Notes: generated by a model not told the origin, from the sequence alone. Shown: positions 1 to 5,076, counted from the first letter of the stretch. The stretch: 6,731 bases of DNA from Actinomycetota bacterium (GCA_003168295.1 PMST01000144.1:4060-10790), one strand, 5' to 3'. Numbers and translations: made by a program.

Positions 1-7
1 GGCCTTA

Positions 8-43
8 GGGAAAAGCCGGGCCGTAGCGAAAAGTCAGGCCGTG
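8..43. repeat. Imperfect 18-bp tandem repeat at the MFS gene end
   Basis: Two adjacent 18-bp units (8-25 and 26-43) share 14 of 18 positions, with the common core GAAAAG..GGCCGT. The MFS stop codon (34-36) lies in the second unit and the first unit lies beyond the stop. It looks like a small local duplication at the 3' end of the gene. No terminator-like hairpin is convincing in the first 33 bases. A role is not evident. Confidence 0.35.
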
Positions 44-1560
44 GTCGAGACAGTGTCCGCCGCTCCGGACGGCGCGGCGGTGGCCGCCGTGCCCGCGCTG
101 GCCGCTTCCCTGAGCTGCTGCAGGCGTTGCTTGGACGGGAGCAGGACGACGGCGAGTACCACGCCGAGCCCGAACAGGCCCGCCGACACGGTGAAGGCGA
201 CCGTGTAGCCGTGGGTGGCCGCGACGGCCGCGGCGAGACGGCCGGTGTGGTGCGTGACCAGGAAGCTCGCCGCGGCCGTAAGCGCGATCGTGCTCAGCGC
301 CGAGGTGCCGATGGACCCGCCGACCTGCTGCATCGTGTTGACCATGGCGGACGCGACACCGGAGTCCGCACGGCTGACGCCGGCTGTGGCCGTGTTGATG
401 GCCGGCGCGATGATCATGCCGAATCCGACGCCTATCACGAGCAGGGCGGGCAGCACGCCGCTGGCGTAGCCGGAGGTCACGGTCAGCTGGGTCAGGTAGA
501 CCATCGACCCGCCGCCCAGCACCATCCCGATGGCGATCAGCACCCGCGGCCCGAACCGGGGCAGGGTCACGATGGACGAGGTATTGGAGCTGATCAGGAT
601 GCAGCCGAACATCGGCAGGAAGGCCAGCCCGCAGGTGACTGGGCTGTATCCCTTGACCTGCTGGAGGTAATAGGTCAGGAAAAGGAAGACGGCGAAAATC
701 GCGATCCCGGCCACGCCGACGGCCACATAGGCGCCGCCGCGGGTACGGTCCAGGATCACCCGGAGCGGCAGCAGCGGATGGCTCACCCGCTGCTCGGCGA
801 AGCCGAAGGCGGCCAGCAGCACCACACCGAGGCCCAGGGACCCGAGGGTCAGGGGAGCGGTCCAGCCGCCGGTCTCGGCGTGCGAGAAGCCGAAGACGAT
901 GCAGAACAGGCCCGCCGACGCCAGCAGCGTTCCGGCCCAGTCCATCCGTGGGCGGCTGGCTGGCTTGTTGGACTGCATGTACATCAGCGCGCCGGCCACG
1001 GCGACGGCGGCGAAGATCAGGTTGACGTACAGCGCCCACCGCCAGGAAAGGTACTCGGTGAGTACCCCGCCGAGGATGAGGCCCACGGCGCCGCCGCCGC
1101 CCGCGACGGACCCGAAGACGCCGAACGCCCGGCCCCGTTCGCGGGGGTCGCGGAAAATGCTGATCAACGTGCCCAGCGCGGCCGGGGCGAGGATCGCACC
1201 GAACGCACCCTGCAGCGTGCGCGCGGCCACCAGCATGCCGAAGGAGGTCGCGGCGCCTCCCAGCGCCGACGATCCAGCGAAGCCGATCAGGCCCACAATG
1301 AAGACTCGCTTGCGGCTGAACATGTCGCCGATCCGGCCGCCAAGCAGCAGCAGGCTGCCGAAGGCCAGCGCGTAGGCGGTGACCACCCACTGCCGTTCGC
1401 TGTTGGGGAAGCCGAGCGAGTGCTGGGCCGAGGGCAGCGCGATGTTCACGATCGTCGAGTCGAGGATCACCATCAGCTGGGCGATGGCCACGATGACCAG
1501 GATCAGCCAGCGGTGGTCATTCGCCGGCGGCGACTGGGCCTGGGTGGGCGGTGCGGCCAT
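34..1560 (-). CDS. MFS multidrug exporter, DHA2 (EmrB/QacA-like) family
   Basis: This 508-residue protein is predicted to sit in the cytoplasmic membrane and export drugs or other hydrophobic compounds by proton antiport. Visible family signatures are LDSTIVNIALP (about 33-43, the DHA2 motif with Asp34 in helix 1), GGRIGDMFSRKR (about 74-85, MFS motif A between helices 2 and 3) and GGGGAVGLILGG (about 154-165, at the place of antiporter motif C but without its usual GP pair). Length and hydrophobic pattern fit 14 helices. The N-terminal 16 residues are polar and the last 30 are a low-complexity Ala/Thr tail. The ATG at 1560 is preceded by GAGGAAG (1570-1576), which supports this start. The start lies inside the end of marR (44-bp overlap), so the two genes are probably co-transcribed and translationally coupled, with expression set by the MarR protein. 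The substrate cannot be read from the sequence. Confidence 0.93.
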   Translation of the reverse strand: MAAPPTQAQSPPANDHRWLILVIVAIAQLMVILDSTIVNIALPSAQHSLGFPNSERQWVVTAYALAFGSLLLLGGRIGDMFSRKRVFIVGLIGFAGSSALGGAATSFGMLVAARTLQGAFGAILAPAALGTLISIFRDPRERGRAFGVFGSVAGGGGAVGLILGGVLTEYLSWRWALYVNLIFAAVAVAGALMYMQSNKPASRPRMDWAGTLLASAGLFCIVFGFSHAETGGWTAPLTLGSLGLGVVLLAAFGFAEQRVSHPLLPLRVILDRTRGGAYVAVGVAGIAIFAVFLFLTYYLQQVKGYSPVTCGLAFLPMFGCILISSNTSSIVTLPRFGPRVLIAIGMVLGGGSMVYLTQLTVTSGYASGVLPALLVIGVGFGMIIAPAINTATAGVSRADSGVASAMVNTMQQVGGSIGTSALSTIALTAAASFLVTHHTGRLAAAVAATHGYTVAFTVSAGLFGLGVVLAVVLLPSKQRLQQLREAASAGTAATAAPSGAADTVSTTA

Positions 1561-2017
1561 GGAAACTCACTTCCTCGGTGTGCGGATCGCCGGTGATGAG
1601 CGGGGCCATCGCCCCGTCGAGGGTCTGCAGCAACCGCGCCATCGTGGCCCGGTCATCGGCATCCAGAGCGCCGAAGACTTTCTTCATCAGGCGCGTACGC
1701 GTGGCACGGGCCACGGCGAGCGCGGCGTCGCCCTCGCCGGTGAGCGTGACCAGCAGGGCCCGGCGGTCGGTCGGATCCGCATTCCGGGCAGCCAGGCCGT
1801 CACGCTCCAGCGTGTCGACCAACTCGGTGATCGTGCGCGGCGCCATCCCGAACTCGGCGGCCAGCGCGCTCGGCCGGGCCGGGCCGCCGAGCTGCAGCTG
1901 GGCCAGGACCTTGGTGCGGGCCAGGGTCAGCCCGCTCGCGCTCATGCCGCCGTCAAAGGCCCGGTGCATCCGGTGGTGAACCCGCAGATAGAGCTCGCCG
2001 AGCTGCTCCGGTGACAT
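1517..2017 (-). CDS. MarR-family transcriptional regulator of the efflux operon
   Basis: A 166-residue winged-helix regulator, normal size for MarR plus a short C-terminal extension. Residues about 46-58 form the first helix of the HTH (ARPSALAAEFGM), 59-72 the recognition helix (APRTITELVDTLER) and 80-92 the wing with the typical DPTDRRA sequence. The flanking helices should form the dimer interface. Known MarR proteins bind palindromes near their own promoter and release them when a small phenolic or drug-like ligand binds. The 44-bp overlap with the exporter gene makes that exporter the obvious target, and the palindrome at 2051-2068 the obvious site. The start is ATG at 2017; the nearest purine-rich stretch (GAGAGG, about 2031-2036) is 13-14 bases away, rather far for a strong ribosome site. 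The last 20 or so residues, encoded in the overlap, are Gly/Pro/Ala-rich and unlikely to be structured. Confidence 0.92.
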   Translation of the reverse strand: MSPEQLGELYLRVHHRMHRAFDGGMSASGLTLARTKVLAQLQLGGPARPSALAAEFGMAPRTITELVDTLERDGLAARNADPTDRRALLVTLTGEGDAALAVARATRTRLMKKVFGALDADDRATMARLLQTLDGAMAPLITGDPHTEEVSFHGRTAHPGPVAAGE

Positions 2018-2030
2018 TGTCCCGCGACAA
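2017..2030. promoter_or_regulatory. Small inverted repeat at the marR start codon
   Basis: TTGTC-ccgc-GACAA is a perfect 5+4+5 dyad that includes one base of the marR start codon. In the marR mRNA it could fold and hide the start region, or it could be a secondary protein site. The arms are short, so chance is possible. Confidence 0.25.
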
Positions 2031-2050
2031 CCTCTCTGTAAGCCACCTCA

Positions 2051-2068
2051 TAGTGAGGGTACTCACTA
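2051..2068. promoter_or_regulatory. Probable MarR operator (7+4+7 perfect palindrome)
   Basis: TAGTGAG-ggta-CTCACTA is a perfect dyad of 18 bp, the usual size of a MarR operator. It lies 34 bp upstream of the marR start, in the divergent marR/mug gap. It sits in an unusually AT-rich patch; the adjoining AATATA (TATATT on the minus strand, 2068-2073) could serve as a -10 element in either direction, though no good -35 is visible. A partial half-site, ACTCACT, occurs again at 1565-1571 before the exporter start. Binding by this MarR protein is inferred from position and symmetry. Confidence 0.6.
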
Positions 2069-2121
2069 ATATACAGCAGGACACCATCGGGCGCTTCCCG
2101 GGCCGAGGCGAGGTAGTCCAT

Positions 2122-2156
2122 GATGGCCAGGGAATCAGGCCATCGCACGCGGTGCG
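2122..2156 (+). other. Two adjoining small hairpins in the mug leader
   Basis: GATGGCC (2122-2128) pairs with GGCCATC (2138-2144) around a 9-base loop, and CGCAC (2144-2148) pairs with GTGCG (2152-2156) around a 3-base loop. The two share one base, so they stack or compete. They end just before the GAAGGAGAG ribosome site at 2161-2169. If the transcript starts upstream, they would structure the 5' leader. Small GC-rich hairpins are common by chance in this DNA. Confidence 0.25.
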
Positions 2157-2174
2157 GTCAGAAGGAGAGATGCA

Positions 2175-2213
2175 GTGTCCGATCCCGGTCAGGCTCCGCT
2201 GGAGCCCGGGTGA
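2175..2213 (+). CDS. 12-codon frame before mug: leader peptide or frame-shifted N-terminus
   Basis: GTG at 2175 opens the frame VSDPGQAPLEPG and stops with TGA at 2211-2213. It has the best ribosome site of this locus (GAAGGAGAG, 2161-2169, seven bases from GGAG to GTG). Its TGA overlaps the mug GTG (2210-2212) as GTGA, the geometry of coupled genes. The peptide reads like a normal actinobacterial N-terminus (V/M-S-D-P-...). One extra G in the CCCGGG run at 2205-2210 would fuse it in frame to mug. So it is either a short coupled leader peptide, or the true start of Mug split by a sequencing error or real indel. The sequence alone cannot decide. Confidence 0.35.
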   Translation: MSDPGQAPLEPG

Positions 2214-2794
2214 GCTTCACCCGGTCGGAGCTGAAGTCCTTCACCGGCGCGACCCTGCCCGACCTGATCGCCGACGGCGTGCGGCTGCTGTTCGCCGGGA
2301 TCAATCCCGGTCTGCGCAGCGTCGCGGTACAGGGCCACTTCGCGCCGCGGGGCAACCGGTTCTATCCCGCGCTGGTGAGAGCAGGCATCACCGATCACCT
2401 GATCGACGCATCGGCCGGGATGTCCGCAGTCGACCGTGCGTACCTCCTTGACCAGGGCATCGGCATTACCAGCCTGGTCGCCCGGGCGACGGCCAGCGCC
2501 GATGAGCTCGGGCCGGCCGAGCTGATCGAAGGCGCCCGCGCCCTGGCCGAGCGAGTCCGGCGGTTCCGCCCGGGCGCGGTGGCCATCCTGGGCGTGACCG
2601 CCTACCGCACGGCCTTCGCCTCGCCTCGCGCCGGGCTCGGGCGGCAGCCGGCTGACCTGGGTGACTCGCAGCTGTGGGTGGTGCCCAACCCGAGCGGCCG
2701 GAACGCGCACGCTTCCCTGGATATGCTCGCGGCCGCCTACCGCGAGGTCGCACTCGCTGCCGGGGTGCCGATCAGCAGCACAGAACCTTCATGA
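2210..2794 (+). CDS. mug: G/U(T) mismatch-specific DNA glycosylase (Mug/TDG family)
   Basis: Predicted cytoplasmic base-excision repair enzyme that removes uracil, thymine or related damaged bases opposite guanine. From the GTG at 2210 it has 194 residues. The family motifs are clear: GINPGL at 30-35 (catalytic motif 1, with the Asn32 position that activates water in E. coli Mug), GNRF at 48-51, GIGITSLVARATASADEL at about 83-100, LGVTAYR at about 127-133, and NPSGRNAH at 160-167 (the motif 2 loop that inserts into the DNA helix; NPSG matches E. coli Mug). The order and spacing match the family end to end. The 2210 start follows GGAG (2201-2204) with 5-base spacing and begins just before the conserved fold. 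An in-frame ATG at 2120 would add 30 residues that look non-coding. The gene is divergent from marR and no operon partner follows. Confidence 0.93.
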   Translation: MSFTRSELKSFTGATLPDLIADGVRLLFAGINPGLRSVAVQGHFAPRGNRFYPALVRAGITDHLIDASAGMSAVDRAYLLDQGIGITSLVARATASADELGPAELIEGARALAERVRRFRPGAVAILGVTAYRTAFASPRAGLGRQPADLGDSQLWVVPNPSGRNAHASLDMLAAAYREVALAAGVPISSTEPS

Positions 2795-3135
2795 GCGCTT
2801 GCTGGCCGCAGGCAGCAGGACTGACCGCTCAGGCGTGCCCAGCGCGCGGAACCCGGCGCTGCCACCACCACCGACGTCGGCCGGCCCGGGTCAGGGTCGC
2901 CACCGCAGAGGTGCTGAACCCCTCATCCTCGGGTTGTGCCGCCATAGCTTGTGGAGGCCGGGTCGGCGGACGCGGCCTCCTGGGCTCGCGGACTCCCGCG
3001 AGTCCGGGCCCACCGTGCCGGCGGGCGAAGGGCAGGTTCTGCCAGACCCAGGCCAGCCAGCGTTTCAGGCCGGTCCTGGGCAGTCGCGGCGTCATGTCAT
3101 CAAGATATATCGCGTTTCGTCCTTCCGCTAGGTGC
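2795..3135. other. Intergenic stretch without a convincing gene
   Basis: Between the mug stop and the merR-side hairpin I see no gene with homology. The minus-strand frame 2829-3095 starts with a protein-like stretch (LKRWLAWVWQNLPFARR, about residues 10-26), then decays into Arg/Pro-rich sequence, and has no ribosome site. It may be a fragment of an old gene. A plus-strand frame beginning at the ATG that overlaps the mug stop (2791) has a random-looking composition. The AT-rich element AAGATATATCGCG at 3102-3114 contains the 8-bp palindrome GATATATC and stands out from the surrounding DNA. The hairpin at 2979-3008 is listed separately. Confidence 0.5.
2979..3008. terminator. Strong 13-pair stem-loop downstream of mug
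   Basis: CTCGCGG (2985-2991) pairs perfectly with CCGCGAG (2996-3002) around the 4-base loop ACTC. The stem continues outward for six more pairs, two of them G-U type. No T-run follows on either strand, but actinobacterial terminators often lack one. It lies 184 bases after the mug stop, which is far for a dedicated terminator. A structured RNA or a protein-binding dyad are alternatives. Confidence 0.4.
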
Positions 3136-3165
3136 TGTCCTGCCCTGGCGCCTCGGGGCAGGACA
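3136..3165 (-). terminator. Probable terminator of the merR and micro-ORF unit
   Basis: A perfect 10-bp stem (TGTCCTGCCC at 3136-3145 with GGGCAGGACA at 3156-3165) with a 10-base loop begins 29 bases after the micro-ORF stop. There is no T-tract, as is usual for GC-rich actinomycete terminators. Its place right after the micro-ORF suggests the transcript from the merR promoter ends here. Confidence 0.6.
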
Positions 3166-3173
3166 ACAATCGC

Positions 3174-3218
3174 GCAGCCTCAGTCAGTGCAGCCTCAGTC
3201 AGTGCAGCCGCAGCCGAT
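3174..3218. repeat. 15-bp tandem repeat, two exact copies and one degenerate
   Basis: GCAGCCTCAGTCAGT occurs exactly at 3174-3188 and 3189-3203. A third unit at 3204-3218 matches at 11 of 15 positions. On the minus strand the units carry the end of the Cys-rich micro-ORF (Gly-Cys-Thr-Asp-stop), and the next copy repeats the same codons and a second in-frame TGA. Confidence 0.85.
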
Positions 3219-3251
3219 GCAAGCAGGGTCATCGCAGTACGTGGAGCTCAT
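3195..3251 (-). CDS. Cys-rich 18-residue micro-ORF coupled to merR (candidate metal-binding peptide)
   Basis: ATG at 3251 opens MSSTYCDDPACIGCGCTD and ends at TGA 3195-3197. Four of 18 residues are cysteine (6, 11, 14, 16; spacing C-x4-C-x2-C-x-C), all TGC, with two acidic residues between: a plausible site for a soft metal such as Zn, Cd, Cu or Hg. The start overlaps the merR stop as TGATG, a classic coupling junction. It is preceded by GGGAGGTGATC (3256-3266 on the minus strand), which pairs almost fully with the 16S rRNA 3' end. The upstream gene is a cysteine-bearing metal-type MerR and a hairpin follows 29 bases later, so regulator, peptide and terminator form a compact unit. No homologue is recalled. 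It is too short for most gene finders. Chance is the main alternative, but the ribosome site, overlap and cysteines together argue against it. Confidence 0.55.
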   Translation of the reverse strand: MSSTYCDDPACIGCGCTD

Positions 3252-3709
3252 CAGGGATCACCTCCCTTCGGGGTGCTGGTGCCGTTGCCGGTGCCGGCAG
3301 CGGTGGCGGGCAGCCACGTCCCCGGAGCCGGGTCGGGGCAGGCCGGCCCGGGAATGGCGGTCAGCATGCCGGTCAGCTGGCCGCGAAGCTCCGTCAGCCG
3401 GGTCATCTCGGCGTCGATCTCGTCCAGCCGTCGGCGCAGCAGGCTCGCGGCGGGTTCGCACGGGCACGTTCCCGTGTCGCGCAGCGTGAGCAGGTTCGCG
3501 ATGTCCCCAAGGCGCAGGCCGAGCCGCTTGGCGCCGCGGATGAACCGGAGCCGGTCGATGGCCCGGTCGTCGTAGCGGCGGTGATCCCCAGCGGTGCGCG
3601 CGGGAGCCGGCAGCAGCCCGGTCCGCTCGTAGTAGCGGATGGTGTCCGGCCCGAACCCCGTCTGGGTCGCGAGCTGGGTGATGGAGAGCCCGCCGCGGAT
3701 CTGCGTCAT
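3251..3709 (-). CDS. MerR-family regulator, metal-responsive type
   Basis: From ATG 3709 it has 152 residues (154 from ATG 3715). The N-terminal HTH and wing are clear: SITQLATQTGFGPDTIRYYERTGLLP, then HRRYDDRAIDRLRFI, followed by the helix RLGLRLGDIANLL and a coiled-coil dimer helix at about 90-120. Cysteines in CPC (82 and 84) and in ACPDP (124) lie where thiol metal regulators keep their ligands. The WCP cysteine that I recall in related actinobacterial proteins is Leu here (WLP), so the site may be incomplete or shared with another partner. Known relatives sense Zn, Cd, Cu or Hg and untwist a long-spacer promoter. Such a promoter lies directly upstream. Its -10 position puts transcription start at or next to the second ATG (3709), so I prefer that start as leaderless; no ribosome site exists for either ATG. 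The gene is followed by the coupled Cys-rich micro-ORF; no metal pump or reductase is nearby. Confidence 0.9.
   Translation of the reverse strand: MTQIRGGLSITQLATQTGFGPDTIRYYERTGLLPAPARTAGDHRRYDDRAIDRLRFIRGAKRLGLRLGDIANLLTLRDTGTCPCEPAASLLRRRLDEIDAEMTRLTELRGQLTGMLTAIPGPACPDPAPGTWLPATAAGTGNGTSTPKGGDP
3256..3266 (-). promoter_or_regulatory. Near-perfect Shine-Dalgarno sequence inside the merR 3' end
   Basis: The last merR codons (Lys-Gly-Gly-Asp-Pro) spell GGGAGGTGATC, ten bases of which (GGAGGTGATC) match the consensus complementary to the 16S tail. The GGAGG core is about 9 bases before the micro-ORF ATG. No other gene start follows within a useful distance, so its only visible purpose is the micro-ORF. 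Confidence 0.65.
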
Positions 3710-3715
3710 GCTCAT

Positions 3716-3747
3716 ACCGTAGAACCCGGACCTGGCTCCAGAGTCAA
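3716..3747 (-). promoter_or_regulatory. MerR-type long-spacer promoter/operator of merR
   Basis: On the minus strand, TTGACT (3742-3747) and TACGGT (3716-3721) are separated by 20 bp, or 19 if the -10 is read as CTACGG. That long spacer is the hallmark of MerR-activated promoters. The spacer holds an imperfect dyad, ACTCTGGA...TCCGGGTT, at the usual operator place. A start 7 bases after the -10 falls on the A of ATG 3709. This predicts self-regulation and a leaderless mRNA for merR, with the micro-ORF on the same mRNA. Confidence 0.75.
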
Positions 3748-3782
3748 GCCCGGAGACCGGCCAGTTGTCCCAGCCCGAGTAA

Positions 3783-3820
3783 GCCGAGCCGCCGATACGG
3801 CCACCCCGCGCCTGCTCGGC
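3783..3820 (-). terminator. Nested stem-loop after pyrD
   Basis: GCCGAGC (3783-3789) pairs with GCTCGGC (3814-3820); inside, GCCG (3791-3794) pairs with CGGC (3798-3801) around ATA. It begins 6 bases after the pyrD stop, a fitting place for a terminator separating pyrD from the merR promoter. There is no T-tract. Confidence 0.45.
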
Positions 3821-3826
3821 CGCTCC

Positions 3827-4915
3827 TCAGCTGATGTTCTCCGGAGCGGGCCTGATCGACGAGAGGCCGTCGGCCCGGGCGCGGCGGGCCAGCCCGGCGT
3901 GCATGCGCCGCGGCCACAGCGGCCCGCCGTAGATGAACCCGGTGTAGGCCTGCACCAACGTGGCTCCGGCTCGCAGCCGGGCCCAGGCGTCGTCCGGGGT
4001 TTCGATCCCGCCCGCCGCGATCAGCACCAGCCGGTCGCCCACGCGGGCCCGCAGCCGGACCAGCACCGCGAGCGCCCGGTCCCGCAGCGGCGCCCCGGAC
4101 AGGCCCCCGGCGCCTGCGGCTGCCACCTCAGACGGCGGGCTGGCCAGCCCGGCCCGGGAGATGGTCGTGTTGGTCGCGATGATCCCGTCGAGCCCGAGCT
4201 CGAGCGCCAGGTCCGCGACAGCGTCGACGTCGGTGTCGGCCAGATCGGGCCCGATCTTCACCAGCAGCGGGACGCGCCGTCCGGGAACGGTCGCGTCCAG
4301 CGCCTCCCGCACGGCCACCAGCACCGGCCGGAGCCGTCCGGCCGCCTGCAGGTCGCGCAGCCCGGGCGTGTTCGGCGAGCTGACGTTGACCACCACGTAG
4401 TCGGCGACCGCGGCGACGGACCGCGCGCTGGCGGCGTAGTCGGCCGCCGCCTCCTCCTTAGGCACCACGTTGGTCTTGCCGATGTTGACCCCGACGATCA
4501 CCCCGCCGCCGCGCCGCCGCAGTCTCGCGGCCGCTACCGCCGCCCCCGCGTTGTTGAATCCCATCCGGTTCACCAGCGCCCGGTCCGCCGTCAGCCGGAA
4601 CATCCGCGGCCTGTCGTTGCCCGGCTGCGCCCGCGCGGTCACCGTGCCGACCTCCACGAACCCGAACCCGAGCGCCCCCAGCCCGCGCATCGCCCGCGCG
4701 TCCTTGTCAAACCCGGCCGCCAGCCCGAGCGGCCCGGGAAACGCCAGTCCGAGGGCGCGCACCCGGAGCACCGGATCCCGCGGCCCGAGCCACCGCCCGA
4801 ACACCCATGCCACCCCAGGCACCAATCCGAACATCCGGATCAGCCCGAACGCAGCCCGATGCGCCGCCTCGGCCGGCACCCGCCGCAGCGCCATCCGGTA
4901 CAGAAGCCGGTACAT
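3827..4915 (-). CDS. pyrD: Dihydroorotate dehydrogenase (quinone), class 2
   Basis: Oxidises dihydroorotate to orotate, the fourth step of de novo pyrimidine synthesis, passing electrons from FMN to membrane quinone. The 362-residue length and the N-terminal helical extension ([20 protein letters not shown], about 1-20), which binds membrane and quinone, mark class 2. Visible motifs, numbered from ATG 4915: GLAAGFDKD about 64-72 (FMN and substrate Lys), NRMGFNN 116-122, NIGKTN 144-149, [11 protein letters not shown] 177-187 with the catalytic Ser at about 180, KIGPD from about 220, TNTT 248-251, GGLSG 270-274, GGI about 302-304 and YTGFIY 324-329 (phosphate loop of the FMN site). No key residue is missing. 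ATG 4915 is chosen because GAGG (4922-4925) lies 6 bases upstream; a GTG at 4927 would contain that ribosome site. GGCAC-gtg-GTGCC at 4948-4960 is a small dyad in its upstream region. No other pyrimidine gene is in the window. Confidence 0.96.
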   Translation of the reverse strand: MYRLLYRMALRRVPAEAAHRAAFGLIRMFGLVPGVAWVFGRWLGPRDPVLRVRALGLAFPGPLGLAAGFDKDARAMRGLGALGFGFVEVGTVTARAQPGNDRPRMFRLTADRALVNRMGFNNAGAAVAAARLRRRGGGVIVGVNIGKTNVVPKEEAAADYAASARSVAAVADYVVVNVSSPNTPGLRDLQAAGRLRPVLVAVREALDATVPGRRVPLLVKIGPDLADTDVDAVADLALELGLDGIIATNTTISRAGLASPPSEVAAAGAGGLSGAPLRDRALAVLVRLRARVGDRLVLIAAGGIETPDDAWARLRAGATLVQAYTGFIYGGPLWPRRMHAGLARRARADGLSSIRPAPENIS

Positions 4916-5076
4916 CGATCGCCTCACCCCAGAGCATTATCCCGAACGGCACGTGGTGCCTCCCCCCGCCACCCTCTGCCTCGACTTGCCTGTGCCTCGC
5001 CCGGTCGTGTCTGTCCAAGGGATCAGGCACAGGGGAGCCAACCAGAGTCCGCACGCCCGGACGGTCGTAACATATA
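4916..5076. promoter_or_regulatory. Divergent gap between pyrD and the receiver gene
   Basis: For pyrD (minus) a GATAAT -10-like hexamer lies at about 4936-4941, without a clear -35. A 5+3+5 dyad, GGCAC-gtg-GTGCC, lies at 4948-4960. A longer inverted repeat, CCTGTGCCT (4989-4997) with AGGCACAGG (5025-5033), has 9-bp perfect arms around a 27-base spacer. On the plus strand, TAACAT (5068-5073) fits a TANNNT -10 placed 7 bases before GTG 5080, so the receiver frame could be leaderless. No missing receiver N-terminus is encoded here in any plus frame. Confidence 0.4.

Noticed and set aside
5..1390. Second long minus-strand frame over the MFS gene
   Set aside because: Arg/Pro/Gly-rich out-of-frame shadow; the overlapping frame has membrane helices and family motifs.
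127..1596. Long plus-strand open frame opposite the MFS exporter
   Set aside because: Arg/Gly/Asp/His-rich antisense shadow of a gene with clear DHA2 motifs; no domain, no ribosome site.
1942..2148. Minus frame upstream of and overlapping the marR start, 68 codons
   Set aside because: The stretch MDYLASAREAPDGVLLYIS looks protein-like, but there is no ribosome site, it overlaps marR in another frame and contains the operator palindrome, and its codon bias drops in the middle.
3174..3218. Possible CRISPR-like array
   Set aside because: Repeats are 15 bp, directly adjacent and without spacers; a simple tandem duplication.
2674..3489. Plus frame containing an ATG that overlaps the mug stop (ATGA at 2791)
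   Set aside because: The coupling geometry is attractive, but no ribosome site is obvious, the composition is random-like, and the frame runs antisense into merR.
4927..4927. GTG at 4927 as pyrD start
   Set aside because: It would sit on the GAGG ribosome site of ATG 4915, and the conserved N-terminus begins at MYRLL.
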